Below are positions 1-6,397 of a DNA stretch of 8,840 nt, piece by piece. The translations under genes and the position numbers were made by a program. This stretch comes from an uncultured Caulobacterales bacterium (lineage in GTDB: Bacteria; Pseudomonadota; Alphaproteobacteria; Caulobacterales; Caulobacteraceae). The stretch spans positions 1 through 8,840 of the forward strand of contig CAISYT010000158.1 of the NCBI GenBank assembly GCA_903889785.1, in the 5' to 3' direction. Numbering within the stretch: the stretch's first letter is position 1; every line of letters starts with the position of its first letter. Below the pieces are notes generated by a model. The model did no database searches. It worked only from the letters and a program-made list of their open reading frames with translations, and was not told where the DNA came from.

Positions 1-229
1 CAACCACAAGCACGCGCCCGGCCCCCACACCGGCGGGTGTGAGCAGTTCGAGATGCTGGCCCTCTGCCCCCGTGAAACGACCGCTGGCGGTGGCCCGGGC
101 CAGGGCACCACCGGCAGCCTCATTGGCTGACTTGGCACCGTCCGAAAGGGCCACGCCCTCGAAGGCCAGCACGGCCAAGGCACTGTCATAGTCCAGGACC
201 ACAGGCCCATTCACGAACTCAAGCTGCAT
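1..229 (-). CDS. pepA: Leucyl aminopeptidase (M17 family), N-terminal part, cut by window edge
   Basis: The first 76 codons of a gene that runs off the left edge, read from an ATG at 229-227. The protein starts MQLEFVNGPV and contains segments such as LAVLAFEG, GGALARATASGRFTG and GQHLELLTPAG. These match the non-catalytic N-terminal domain of PepA-type leucyl aminopeptidases, where a residue run ending in a small-to-medium 'SRFTGKxGQ' stretch precedes the first core strand (GRVLVV here). The family consists of cytoplasmic, metal-dependent enzymes that release N-terminal residues from peptides; some members also bind DNA. The metal-binding catalytic domain lies outside the window and cannot be checked. 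The start is supported by AGGAG at 236-240, six bases upstream of the ATG. It diverges from lptF, an arrangement also seen in E. coli (pepA facing lptFG), which strengthens the call. Confidence 0.92.
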   Translation of the reverse strand, partial: MQLEFVNGPVVLDYDSALAVLAFEGVALSDGAKSANEAAGGALARATASGRFTGAEGQHLELLTPAGVGAGRVLVV

Positions 230-235
230 CGACAA

Positions 236-240
236 CTCCT
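236..240 (-). promoter_or_regulatory. Shine-Dalgarno site of pepA
   Basis: On the minus strand the sequence AGGAG lies six bases before the ATG at 229. It is the clearest ribosome binding site in the window and fixes the pepA start. Confidence 0.8.
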
Positions 241-277
241 GATCTCAAATCTAACGGCGGCGGACACCCACCCAGGC

Positions 278-306
278 GGCATAGTCCAACCCAACCCGCA
301 AGGCAA
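278..306 (-). promoter_or_regulatory. Candidate pepA promoter
   Basis: On the minus strand, TTGCCT (301-306) and TATGCC (278-283) are separated by exactly 17 bases. They match the sigma-70 type consensus at 4 of 6 and 3 of 6 positions. This would place transcription start near 271 and leave a leader of roughly 40 bases before the pepA ATG. The spacing and position are right but the -10 box is weak, so this is a candidate only. Confidence 0.25.
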
Positions 307-313
307 AGCGCGG

Positions 314-343
314 TTGCGCCCGCCGGTGCACGCCCTGTAGAAC
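314..343 (+). promoter_or_regulatory. Candidate promoter for the lptF-rsmA array
   Basis: TTGCGC (314-319) and TAGAAC (338-343) are 18 bases apart on the plus strand, giving a possible start near 350 and a leader of about 60 bases before lptF. The matches to consensus are weak (3 of 6 and 4 of 6). Some promoter is expected in this 180-bp divergent region because lptF is the first plus-strand gene, but the exact boxes are uncertain. Confidence 0.2.
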
Positions 344-355
344 GGCCCTGTCGCT

Positions 356-366
356 CGGACTGTCCG
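356..366. promoter_or_regulatory. Short perfect inverted repeat upstream of lptF, possible operator
   Basis: CGGACTGTCCG is a perfect 5-bp inverted repeat around a single T. It sits 43 bases before the lptF ATG, just downstream of the candidate transcription start, where a repressor site could lie. An 8-bp palindrome GGCGCGCC (366-373) overlaps its right end. Short palindromes of this kind arise by chance in GC-rich DNA, so a regulatory role is speculative. Confidence 0.15.
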
Positions 367-409
367 GCGCGCCAATTCGCCCCCTGCCAAGGCCGCTACT
401 CCCACTCCG

Positions 410-1558
410 ATGCGACTGATCGAACGCTATTTTTTTCGCCAGCTGCTGGGGCCCACCTTCCTAGCGACGACGGCCCTATGCCTAGTGGCCCTGTTGGGTC
501 GCAGCCTGTCTGAACTTGAAATCATAGTCGATCAGCGCCAGAGCGCCCTGCTGTTTATCAAGGTCATCCTGCTGGCTTTGCCGCAGCTGTTGAATCTGAT
601 CTTGCCGGTTGCCTTATTCGTAGCCGCCTTGGTGGCGCTAAACAGACTGCATACCGAACAGGAAATCGTCGTCGCTTTCGCCGGCGGCATGAGCCGCTGG
701 CGCGTGATCCGCCCCGCCGTAAATCTGGCCGCCATCGCGGCCCTGATCTCGCTGGTCCTCGGGATATGGATCCAGCCGATGACGGCGCGGATGATCCGCG
801 AGGCAGCTTTTTCAGTGAAGGCAGACCTCGCCACAACCCTGGTGCGCGAGGGCGAGTTCACTAACCCCACCTCTGATCTCACGGTCTATGCTGGTAAGAT
901 CGACCCAGACGGGCTGATCCACGACCTCTTTATCCACCAGCAGAAAGCCAAGGGCGGGGACACCACCTACATGGCTTCAGAGGGCCGTGTGATGACGCGC
1001 AACGGCGCGCCCATGTTGATTATGCATCGCGGATCGAACCAGGAATTCTCGCCCGATGGCGTGCTAAATTTTCTGAGGTTTGACGATTATTTCTTTGATT
1101 TAACATCTTTTATTAAAAATGAAGAATTACTGCATTACAAGATTGGTGACCGCTATCTCCACGAACTGTTTTTTCCCGACTTGACGCAGGACTGGGAACA
1201 GAAAAACCGCACCAAAATGCTGGCCGAGGGCCACTCGCGGTTGGCTGGACCGCTCTACAACCTCGCCTTCATGGCCATGGCCCTTGCAGCGGTCATTGGT
1301 TCGACCTTCAGCAGGTTGGGTTATGCAAGACGCATCGCCGCCGTGGGTGCTGCGGCCGTGCTGGTGCGGATTGTCGGCTTCGGCATCCAGGCGGCCTGCG
1401 ACGACAGCGCCTGGATGAATATCTTGCAGTACCTAGTTCCGATCGGCGCGGCCTGGTGGGGCCTTAGTCAGGTGTTCAAGCAGAAAATCCGTCGATTCAT
1501 CGCGCTTGGTACCAAGCGCACCAGCGACACCGCCTACGCCACGGAGCCTGCCCAATGA
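410..1558 (+). CDS. lptF: LPS export ABC transporter permease LptF
   Basis: LptF pairs with LptG and the ATPase LptB (not in this window) in the inner membrane, extracting LPS and passing it to the periplasmic bridge. The 382-residue product has the family layout: three N-terminal membrane segments (about residues 12-31, 50-77 and 103-122), a periplasmic beta-rich domain (about 125-270) and three C-terminal segments (about 281-300, 308-329 and 337-356). The segment HTEQEIVVAFAGGMSRWRV (81-99) corresponds to the conserved cytoplasmic coupling region with its AGGMS turn, and RLAGPLYNLAFMAMAL (277-292) is the typical start of the fourth membrane segment. The ATG at 410 gives the usual LptF beginning (MRLIERYFFRQLL), but no good Shine-Dalgarno precedes it. 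The gene overlaps lptG by four bases (ATGA). Two oddities: a T7 run in codons 7-9 and an AT-rich codon island at residues 218-244. LptF and LptG are paralogues; assignment as LptF rests on gene order and the N-terminus. Confidence 0.96.
   Translation: MRLIERYFFRQLLGPTFLATTALCLVALLGRSLSELEIIVDQRQSALLFIKVILLALPQLLNLILPVALFVAALVALNRLHTEQEIVVAFAGGMSRWRVIRPAVNLAAIAALISLVLGIWIQPMTARMIREAAFSVKADLATTLVREGEFTNPTSDLTVYAGKIDPDGLIHDLFIHQQKAKGGDTTYMASEGRVMTRNGAPMLIMHRGSNQEFSPDGVLNFLRFDDYFFDLTSFIKNEELLHYKIGDRYLHELFFPDLTQDWEQKNRTKMLAEGHSRLAGPLYNLAFMAMALAAVIGSTFSRLGYARRIAAVGAAAVLVRIVGFGIQAACDDSAWMNILQYLVPIGAAWWGLSQVFKQKIRRFIALGTKRTSDTAYATEPAQ
430..436 (+). other. U_UUU_UUU slippery heptamer in lptF codons 7-9
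   Basis: A run of seven T lies across TAT TTT TTT with the register T|TTT|TTT, the form used by -1 ribosomal frameshift sites. A -1 shift here would meet a TGA at 511-513, producing a peptide of about 35 residues. No stimulatory structure was identified, so this records a sequence property and not a demonstrated recoding site. Confidence 0.3.
1061..1140 (+). other. AT-rich codon island within lptF
   Basis: By count, 20 of these 80 bases are G or C (25%), against about 60% in the surrounding gene. The reading frame stays open and encodes LptF residues 218-244, the end of the periplasmic domain (for example FDDYFFDLTSFIKNEELL). Third positions change from mostly G/C to mostly A/T (TTT, GAT, TTA, ATT, AAA, AAT, GAA). 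Part of this follows from the residues used (Phe, Asp, Asn, Lys, Ile), but the synonymous choices also shift. Confidence 0.7.
1543..1546 (+). promoter_or_regulatory. Shine-Dalgarno site of lptG inside the lptF end
   Basis: GGAG lies eight bases before the lptG ATG at 1555, within the last codons of lptF. It supports the ATG that overlaps the lptF stop and would work together with termination-coupled re-initiation. Confidence 0.6.
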
Positions 1559-2658
1559 TCGGGACAACCCGTATCGAGCGCTATGTTCTGTATCGAACAC
1601 TGACAGCCCTGGGGGGTGCGCTTGCTGTGATCGCCTCGGTGGTAGCGCTGGTGGATTTCGTCGACATTTCACGCACGGTCGGCGTGCGAGCCAACGTGAG
1701 TTTTGTTCAGCTGGTGGCCCTCACCGCTCTGACCGCGCCATCGACCATTTTGGTCCTGACACCGTTTGTGTTCCTGTTCGGCACCCTCGCCGCCTTTGTC
1801 GGCCTGAACCGTCGCAGCGAGCTGATCGCCATGCGGGCGGCAGGCGTTTCGGCCTGGCGCTTCATTTTCCCCGCCGCCGGCGCAGCATTGCTGATCGGCG
1901 TGCTGACCGTGACGACGCTCAACCCGCTGGCGGCCAGCATGAATGCGGCATACGAGAATAGTCGCAATAGCCTGTTGGAGAACTACCTCAAGTCTGCACC
2001 CCGCCCGCTCTGGCTGCGCCAAAGTGACGGCCGCAACCAGATTGTTATCCGGGCCCTGGGGCGCGACCACGTGGATGGTTCTGTAAGGCTCAAAGGCGTT
2101 TCCCTATTCATATTAAGCCCAGACCTCGGGGGCGGCATGACATTCTCGCGCCGGGTCGAGGCGTCGGAGGCGCGGCTTATGAGCGGCTTCTGGCAACTGA
2201 GCGAGGTGCGCGAGGCATCGCCTGGCGCAGGCGCGATCCAATCGGAAAGCCTGTCCATTCCCTCTCCGCTGGACGAACGCAGCGCCAGCGAGCGTTTTAT
2301 TTCACCCGAGACAGTGGCTTTTTGGCGCCTTTCCCAGGCCATCACGGATAGTGAAAAAGCGGGGTTCTCGGCCACCAGTTATCGCCTGCGTCTGCAACAA
2401 CTGTTCGCAACGCCGCTGCTCTTCGCCTCCATGTCTGTTTTGGCCGCAGCGTTTTCGCTGCGACTGATCCGCCTAGGCGGGCTGGCCACCCTGGCTGGCT
2501 CGGGTGTGGCGCTAGGCTTCATTTTCTACTTCTTCAATCAGCTGTGCCAGGCCCTCGGCAAGGCGGAGGTCATCGCCCCTTTCGCCGCCGCCTGGAGTCC
2601 TCCGATGATAGCCCTGCTGTGCGGCTTCACCTTGCTTTGCTACACCGAAGACGGATGA
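1555..2658 (+). CDS. lptG: LPS export ABC transporter permease LptG
   Basis: Second permease half of the LptB2FG transporter. The 367-residue protein has six predicted membrane segments (about residues 18-38, 55-83, 103-121, 283-304, 308-330 and 341-363) flanking a periplasmic beta-rich domain (about 125-275), the same architecture as LptF. The segment NRRSELIAMRAAGVSAWR (85-102) is the hallmark cytoplasmic coupling region of LptF/LptG permeases, close to the family pattern 'SEL-hydrophobic-AMRAxGxS'. LQQLFATPLLFASMSVLAAA (280-299) matches the conserved fifth-quarter motif in which a Leu-Pro-rich run is followed by a hydrophobic segment and SLR. The ATG overlaps the lptF stop as ATGA and has GGAG eight bases upstream, so translation is probably coupled. 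Its own end overlaps lptD in the same way. The two permease halves are made next to each other, as expected for a 1:1 complex. Naming as LptG, not a second LptF, follows from order and sequence character. Confidence 0.96.
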   Translation: MIGTTRIERYVLYRTLTALGGALAVIASVVALVDFVDISRTVGVRANVSFVQLVALTALTAPSTILVLTPFVFLFGTLAAFVGLNRRSELIAMRAAGVSAWRFIFPAAGAALLIGVLTVTTLNPLAASMNAAYENSRNSLLENYLKSAPRPLWLRQSDGRNQIVIRALGRDHVDGSVRLKGVSLFILSPDLGGGMTFSRRVEASEARLMSGFWQLSEVREASPGAGAIQSESLSIPSPLDERSASERFISPETVAFWRLSQAITDSEKAGFSATSYRLRLQQLFATPLLFASMSVLAAAFSLRLIRLGGLATLAGSGVALGFIFYFFNQLCQALGKAEVIAPFAAAWSPPMIALLCGFTLLCYTEDG

Positions 2659-4994
2659 ATCCTGCTTGCGTTGAAAACTTGAATTTCTGGCTCCGTCGCG
2701 GCCGCCATTTGGGCGGGGTGGCCATTGTCGTCATAGCCGTGACAATGGGCTTTGGTGCCCATGCGCAGGTAATCCGGCGCAGCCCCGCGCCACCCCCTGC
2801 ACCGGCCTCGATACCAAGAGACTTCGACGACGACTTGGGCTTAGACGGCTTCTATATAGAAGCAGACCTGCTGATCCGTGACGACAAGAACAGCGCGTTT
2901 ATCGCCAAGGGCGATGTTGAGGCGCGCTATCACGGCCGCGTCGTTCGCGCTCAAGAGATCGACTATGATCGTAGCAGCGGCAAGGCTATGGCCCGGGGCA
3001 AGGTCACCATCATCGACCCAGACGGCGGTGTACAGACCGCCGACCAAGTCCTACTCGATCAAGATATGCGCGCGGGTCTCGCCAAGGGCTTTGCCGCCCG
3101 GATGCCGGATGGGTCGCAGATCGCCGCTCAGACAGCGGAGCGCAAAAGCGACCAGATCGACGAGCTGAACCACGCCATCTTCACGCCTTGCCAAATCTGC
3201 GCCGACAAACCCAACCGTGCCCCGACATGGTCGGTGCGAGCCGATACGGTCACCGAAGATCACGCCAAGCACACGATCTACTACCGTAATGCTGTGATCC
3301 AGCTCTTTGGCATGCCCGTGATCTTCCTACCGGTTTTCGCGCACCCCGATCCCCAGGCACCGGCGAAATCCGGCCTGCTGGTGCCGCGCATTGGCTATAG
3401 TAAGCGGCGCGGTGTGTCCTATGAGCAGCCCTATCTGAAGGTACTTTCGTCTTATTCAGATATCGTCATAAGCCCTCAATTTAATATGAATATTAATCCA
3501 TTTTTGAATGTAGATTATCGCAGACGACTCTACAGCGGCGCTATCGATATTCGCGGTGGCTATACCTATGAGCAGGACGTAGACGGCAAGGGCCGCACCT
3601 TCGGTCCCTCGATGACCCGCTCCTACATCCTGGCCCGGGGGAAATTCGAGATTAGCCCCGAATGGCAATGGGGCTTTTCGGCTGAGCGCGCCTCCGACGA
3701 CCTGATCTTCGACAAGTACGACATCGCCCAGATCTATACCCAACGAGGCCTATTCAATTCCGAGGACCATCGGCTGCTATCGCAGCTCTTTGCCCTTCGC
3801 CAGGGTGACGGGTCTTTTCTGTCGATCTCAGCCATCAGCGTGCAGGGCCTACGCCCCGGCGACGACGACCGTACCTTTCCAACAATCGCACCGCTGATCG
3901 AAGCCCGATTCGAACCGAAAAGTCCTGTCCTGGGCGGGCGTCTACGCCTTCGCGGCTCAGCCGTGATGCTCACACGCGAACAATCGCCGACCAACCCCAT
4001 CCAGCCGGGTACAGACAGTCGGCGCGCCAGCTTCAACCTTGATTGGCGCAGCGACATCACCCTACAGGGCGGGCTGCACGCCTCGCCTTTCGTGCAGACC
4101 CGCGTCGACGCCTATAGCCTATCGGACCTTGGTTCGGCGGCCCGCGCGCAGAGCATGAACGTTTCGCGCGGCGAAGCCGTCGCTGGGATCGATTTGAGCC
4201 TACCGCTCATCAAAGGTTTGTCCGGCGGATCTATGATCCTGGAGCCGATTGCCCAACTCGCCGCCTCGCCGCGTTCGGATCCGATCCAGATCGGCCGCAT
4301 CGCAACCGGGGAGCCGATCTATTTCAACGAAGACAGCTTCGCCTTCGAGTTCGACGAAACCAACCTGTTCCGCGCCAACAAGTTTCCAGGTTTTGACCTC
4401 TATGAGGGTGGCCAACGACTGAACACCGGTGTGCGGGCAACCGTGCGCTACGATAACGGCGCAACGGGTACACTACTGGTCGGGCGCAGCTTTCGCGGGG
4501 CCCGCGACGATATTTTCTCGCTACGCACCGGCCTGCGACCGCAGGCCTCAGACTGGGTCGTGGCCGGTCAGGCCTCCTACGCTGGGGTCGACCTTTTCGC
4601 ACGCAGCCGCCTGGATAGCGTCACCGGAGCGGTGCGGCGTTTGGAGACGGGTGCCGACGTGGCGAACTGGTTCGGTAATGGCTCAATCCGCTATCTGCGT
4701 GACAGCCTCGATATCTCAGGCGTGAAACTGGAAAACCTCGACGCCCGCGGCCAAGTCAACCTGACCCCGCGCTGGGCCGTTTCGCTCTATGGGTCAAGGG
4801 ACCTGCATGCGGGCGTTTGGCGCCGGCGCAATATCGGAATGGTCTACGATGACGACTGCGCCCGTATCGAGCTGATTTACCAGTACGAGGACCAGTTCAC
4901 GAACACCCCAGCAGGACGGACCTTACGCGCGAATGAATCGGTGGTTTTACGCCTAACCCTGGCCACATTGGGCGGTACAAGGTATGGGCAGTAG
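2655..4994 (+). CDS. lptD: LPS-assembly outer-membrane protein LptD (OstA/Imp)
   Basis: LptD is the outer-membrane translocon that takes LPS from the periplasmic bridge and inserts it into the outer leaflet. The frame is open further upstream, but the ATG at 2655 overlaps the lptG stop (ATGA) and gives 779 residues with a good signal peptide: arginines at 14, 15 and 17, a hydrophobic core at 22-33, and cleavage likely after GAHA (34-37). A proline-rich linker (44-54) follows. An OstA/LptA-like beta-jellyroll covers about 65-175, with typical AKGDVEARYHGRVVRAQEI. Then comes FTPCQIC (176-182), the conserved cysteine region before the barrel, followed by IFLPVFAHPDP and GLLVPRIGYSKRRG, which open the large C-terminal barrel domain (about 240-779). 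Apart from C5 in the signal peptide the only cysteines are C179, C182 and C735, fewer than in E. coli. An AT-rich codon island covers residues 263-289. The downstream gene, surA, encodes a chaperone used in LptD assembly. Confidence 0.95.
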   Translation: MNPACVENLNFWLRRGRHLGGVAIVVIAVTMGFGAHAQVIRRSPAPPPAPASIPRDFDDDLGLDGFYIEADLLIRDDKNSAFIAKGDVEARYHGRVVRAQEIDYDRSSGKAMARGKVTIIDPDGGVQTADQVLLDQDMRAGLAKGFAARMPDGSQIAAQTAERKSDQIDELNHAIFTPCQICADKPNRAPTWSVRADTVTEDHAKHTIYYRNAVIQLFGMPVIFLPVFAHPDPQAPAKSGLLVPRIGYSKRRGVSYEQPYLKVLSSYSDIVISPQFNMNINPFLNVDYRRRLYSGAIDIRGGYTYEQDVDGKGRTFGPSMTRSYILARGKFEISPEWQWGFSAERASDDLIFDKYDIAQIYTQRGLFNSEDHRLLSQLFALRQGDGSFLSISAISVQGLRPGDDDRTFPTIAPLIEARFEPKSPVLGGRLRLRGSAVMLTREQSPTNPIQPGTDSRRASFNLDWRSDITLQGGLHASPFVQTRVDAYSLSDLGSAARAQSMNVSRGEAVAGIDLSLPLIKGLSGGSMILEPIAQLAASPRSDPIQIGRIATGEPIYFNEDSFAFEFDETNLFRANKFPGFDLYEGGQRLNTGVRATVRYDNGATGTLLVGRSFRGARDDIFSLRTGLRPQASDWVVAGQASYAGVDLFARSRLDSVTGAVRRLETGADVANWFGNGSIRYLRDSLDISGVKLENLDARGQVNLTPRWAVSLYGSRDLHAGVWRRRNIGMVYDDDCARIELIYQYEDQFTNTPAGRTLRANESVVLRLTLATLGGTRYGQ
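3441..3520 (+). other. AT-rich codon island within lptD
   Basis: By count, 23 of these 80 bases are G or C (29%), falling to 8 of 40 in 3481-3520. The region encodes LptD residues 263-289, early strands of the outer-membrane barrel (for example SPQFNMNINPFLNVDY), with codons such as ATA, AAT, ATT, TTT and GTA. It resembles the island in lptF in length and depth and has intact reading frame on both sides. Confidence 0.7.
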
Positions 4995-5074
4995 GCTCGT
5001 CTTGATTCATAAGGCGCCGGGCGCGAAAACGTGTGCCGACCTGATAGGTTTGAGTGAGGCTTGAGTTTCGTTCG

Positions 5075-6397
5075 ATGCGGTTACTGATGCTTGACCGGCG
5101 GCTTTTTTCGGCAGGCCTCTGCCTGTCGGCTCTGCTCGCCTTAAACCCCGCTGCGGCTCAACAACCCGCGCCGCCTGCGGCGGGGGCCCTTCCTGCCGGG
5201 CCGCTATCCGAGGCCGTGGTGGCGGTCGTCAACGATAACCTGATCTCAAGTTACGACCTGGTTCAGCGCATTCGCCTCCTGGCCGTGACCACTGGGGTGC
5301 AGCCGACCGCCGAGAGCATCCCCCAATTGCAGCAGGAAGCCCTGCGAGGCCTGATTGACGAAAACCTGCAGATCCAGGAACTGCACCGGGTCGAGAAGCA
5401 ACAGAAAATCACCATCGTCGCCACCGAGAAGGAGATAGATGATGAGATCCAGGATATCGCCAAGGGCAACAATACCACGGCCCAAAGCCTGCTTGGCTCG
5501 CTAGAAACGCAGGGCATCAGCTCGGAAACATTCAAAGACCAGCTGCGCGCCTCGATCAGCTGGCAGAACTGGATTGGCGGCCGCTACGGATCACGCATCC
5601 GGATTGGCAATGATCAGGTCACCGCAGTCGCGCGACAGGTCGCTGCCGCTGCCGCAAAGCCTCAATATCAAATCAGCGAAGTTCTGATCGACTCCCCTCG
5701 CGTGGGCGGCATCGACAACGCCATCATCGGTGCCAATCAACTGATCGAGCAATTGCAGAAAGGCGCTCCCTTCCCTGCGGTCGCCCGCCAGTTCTCGTCG
5801 GCGGCAACGGCGGCCAACGGTGGCGACGCCGGCTGGGTCTCATCGGGCGAGATTCAGGCCGAGGTCGATAAGGCCCTGGAAGATATGCGGCCCGGCCAGC
5901 TTTCAGCCCCAATCGCCGTCAAAGATGGTGTCTACATCATCTATCTGCGCGACAAGCGCGCCGGTGCCGACAGCCTGATCGTCAACCTGAAACAGGCGGC
6001 GGTAATTCTGCCCGCAGATGCGGATTCGGCGACGGTCGCGGCAGCCCAAGCCAAGCTGGCGGCCATTCGCCCGCAAATTAAAGGTTGCGCTGACCTGGAA
6101 GCCACAGCCGGTGCCGTAGCCGGCGTGGTGGCAGGCGACCTTGGCGAGGCCGAGATAAAGGACCTCGCACCGTCGTTCCGCGACGCCGCCAACAGCTTGG
6201 ACATCGGCCAGATCAGCCAACCGATCCGCACCGCTGCCGGCCTTCACCTGGTGGCTGTCTGCGGCAAGCGGCAAAGCGGTATGGGGTCCGAATCCCCCGC
6301 CCAGATCGAAAACCGCCTGCGTGGCCAGCAACTGGCCCTGATATCGCGTCGATATCTGCGCGACCTGCGCAATGCGGCCACCATAGAGACTCGGTGA
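5075..6397 (+). CDS. surA: Periplasmic chaperone/peptidyl-prolyl isomerase SurA
   Basis: SurA escorts unfolded outer-membrane proteins across the periplasm; in E. coli LptD is among those that depend on it. From the ATG at 5075 the product has 440 residues (E. coli SurA: 428). A signal peptide (1-28) has basic residues, a hydrophobic stretch LFSAGLCLSALLALNP, and AAA before the cleavage site. The SurA N-terminal chaperone domain follows from about residue 39 (AVVAVVNDNLISSYDLVQR). A parvulin (PPIC) domain covers about 197-295, with FPAVARQFS, GGDAGWVS and the closing GVYIIYLRDKR. A second, more divergent parvulin-like unit occupies about 327-403 and carries two cysteines, C338 and C396. A GTG at 5054 is also in frame and has a weak AGG five bases upstream; I prefer 5075 because it gives a normal-length signal peptide with no acidic residue in its n-region. 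The stop overlaps the pdxA start (GTGA). This is the only gene in the array separated from its upstream neighbour by a real gap. Confidence 0.94.
   Translation: MRLLMLDRRLFSAGLCLSALLALNPAAAQQPAPPAAGALPAGPLSEAVVAVVNDNLISSYDLVQRIRLLAVTTGVQPTAESIPQLQQEALRGLIDENLQIQELHRVEKQQKITIVATEKEIDDEIQDIAKGNNTTAQSLLGSLETQGISSETFKDQLRASISWQNWIGGRYGSRIRIGNDQVTAVARQVAAAAAKPQYQISEVLIDSPRVGGIDNAIIGANQLIEQLQKGAPFPAVARQFSSAATAANGGDAGWVSSGEIQAEVDKALEDMRPGQLSAPIAVKDGVYIIYLRDKRAGADSLIVNLKQAAVILPADADSATVAAAQAKLAAIRPQIKGCADLEATAGAVAGVVAGDLGEAEIKDLAPSFRDAANSLDIGQISQPIRTAAGLHLVAVCGKRQSGMGSESPAQIENRLRGQQLALISRRYLRDLRNAATIETR

Noticed and set aside
211..405. 64-codon minus-strand open frame overlapping the pepA start and the intergenic region
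   Set aside because: Its product is arginine- and cysteine-rich with no family resemblance, it covers the region needed for both promoters, and it overlaps the well-supported start of pepA in another frame.
1506..1961. 151-codon plus-strand open frame across the lptF-lptG junction
   Set aside because: It is out of frame with both genes and its Arg/Cys/Gly-rich product is typical of a shadow frame in GC-rich coding DNA.
2544..2654. Upstream extension of the lptD reading frame to an ATG at 2544
   Set aside because: It would overlap lptG by over 110 bases and bury the signal peptide behind about 37 extra residues. The ATG at 2655 gives an ATGA junction and a normal signal peptide.
4324..4602. 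92-codon minus-strand open frame inside lptD
   Set aside because: Arginine-rich antisense shadow of a clearly coding region, with no recognisable domain or ribosome binding site.
5013..5025. GCGC-CGG-GCGC small hairpin after lptD as a transcription terminator
   Set aside because: The stem has only four base pairs and is followed by AAAAC, not a T-run, so it does not look like an intrinsic terminator.
5001..5040. Heat-shock (RpoH-type) or envelope-stress promoter before surA
   Set aside because: CTTGAT is present at 5001-5006 but no matching CCCAT-like -10 element follows at the right distance, and no GGAAC-type extracytoplasmic sigma box was found.
5903..6331. 142-codon minus-strand open frame inside surA
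   Set aside because: Antisense shadow within the conserved parvulin domains of surA; composition and lack of any motif argue against a gene.
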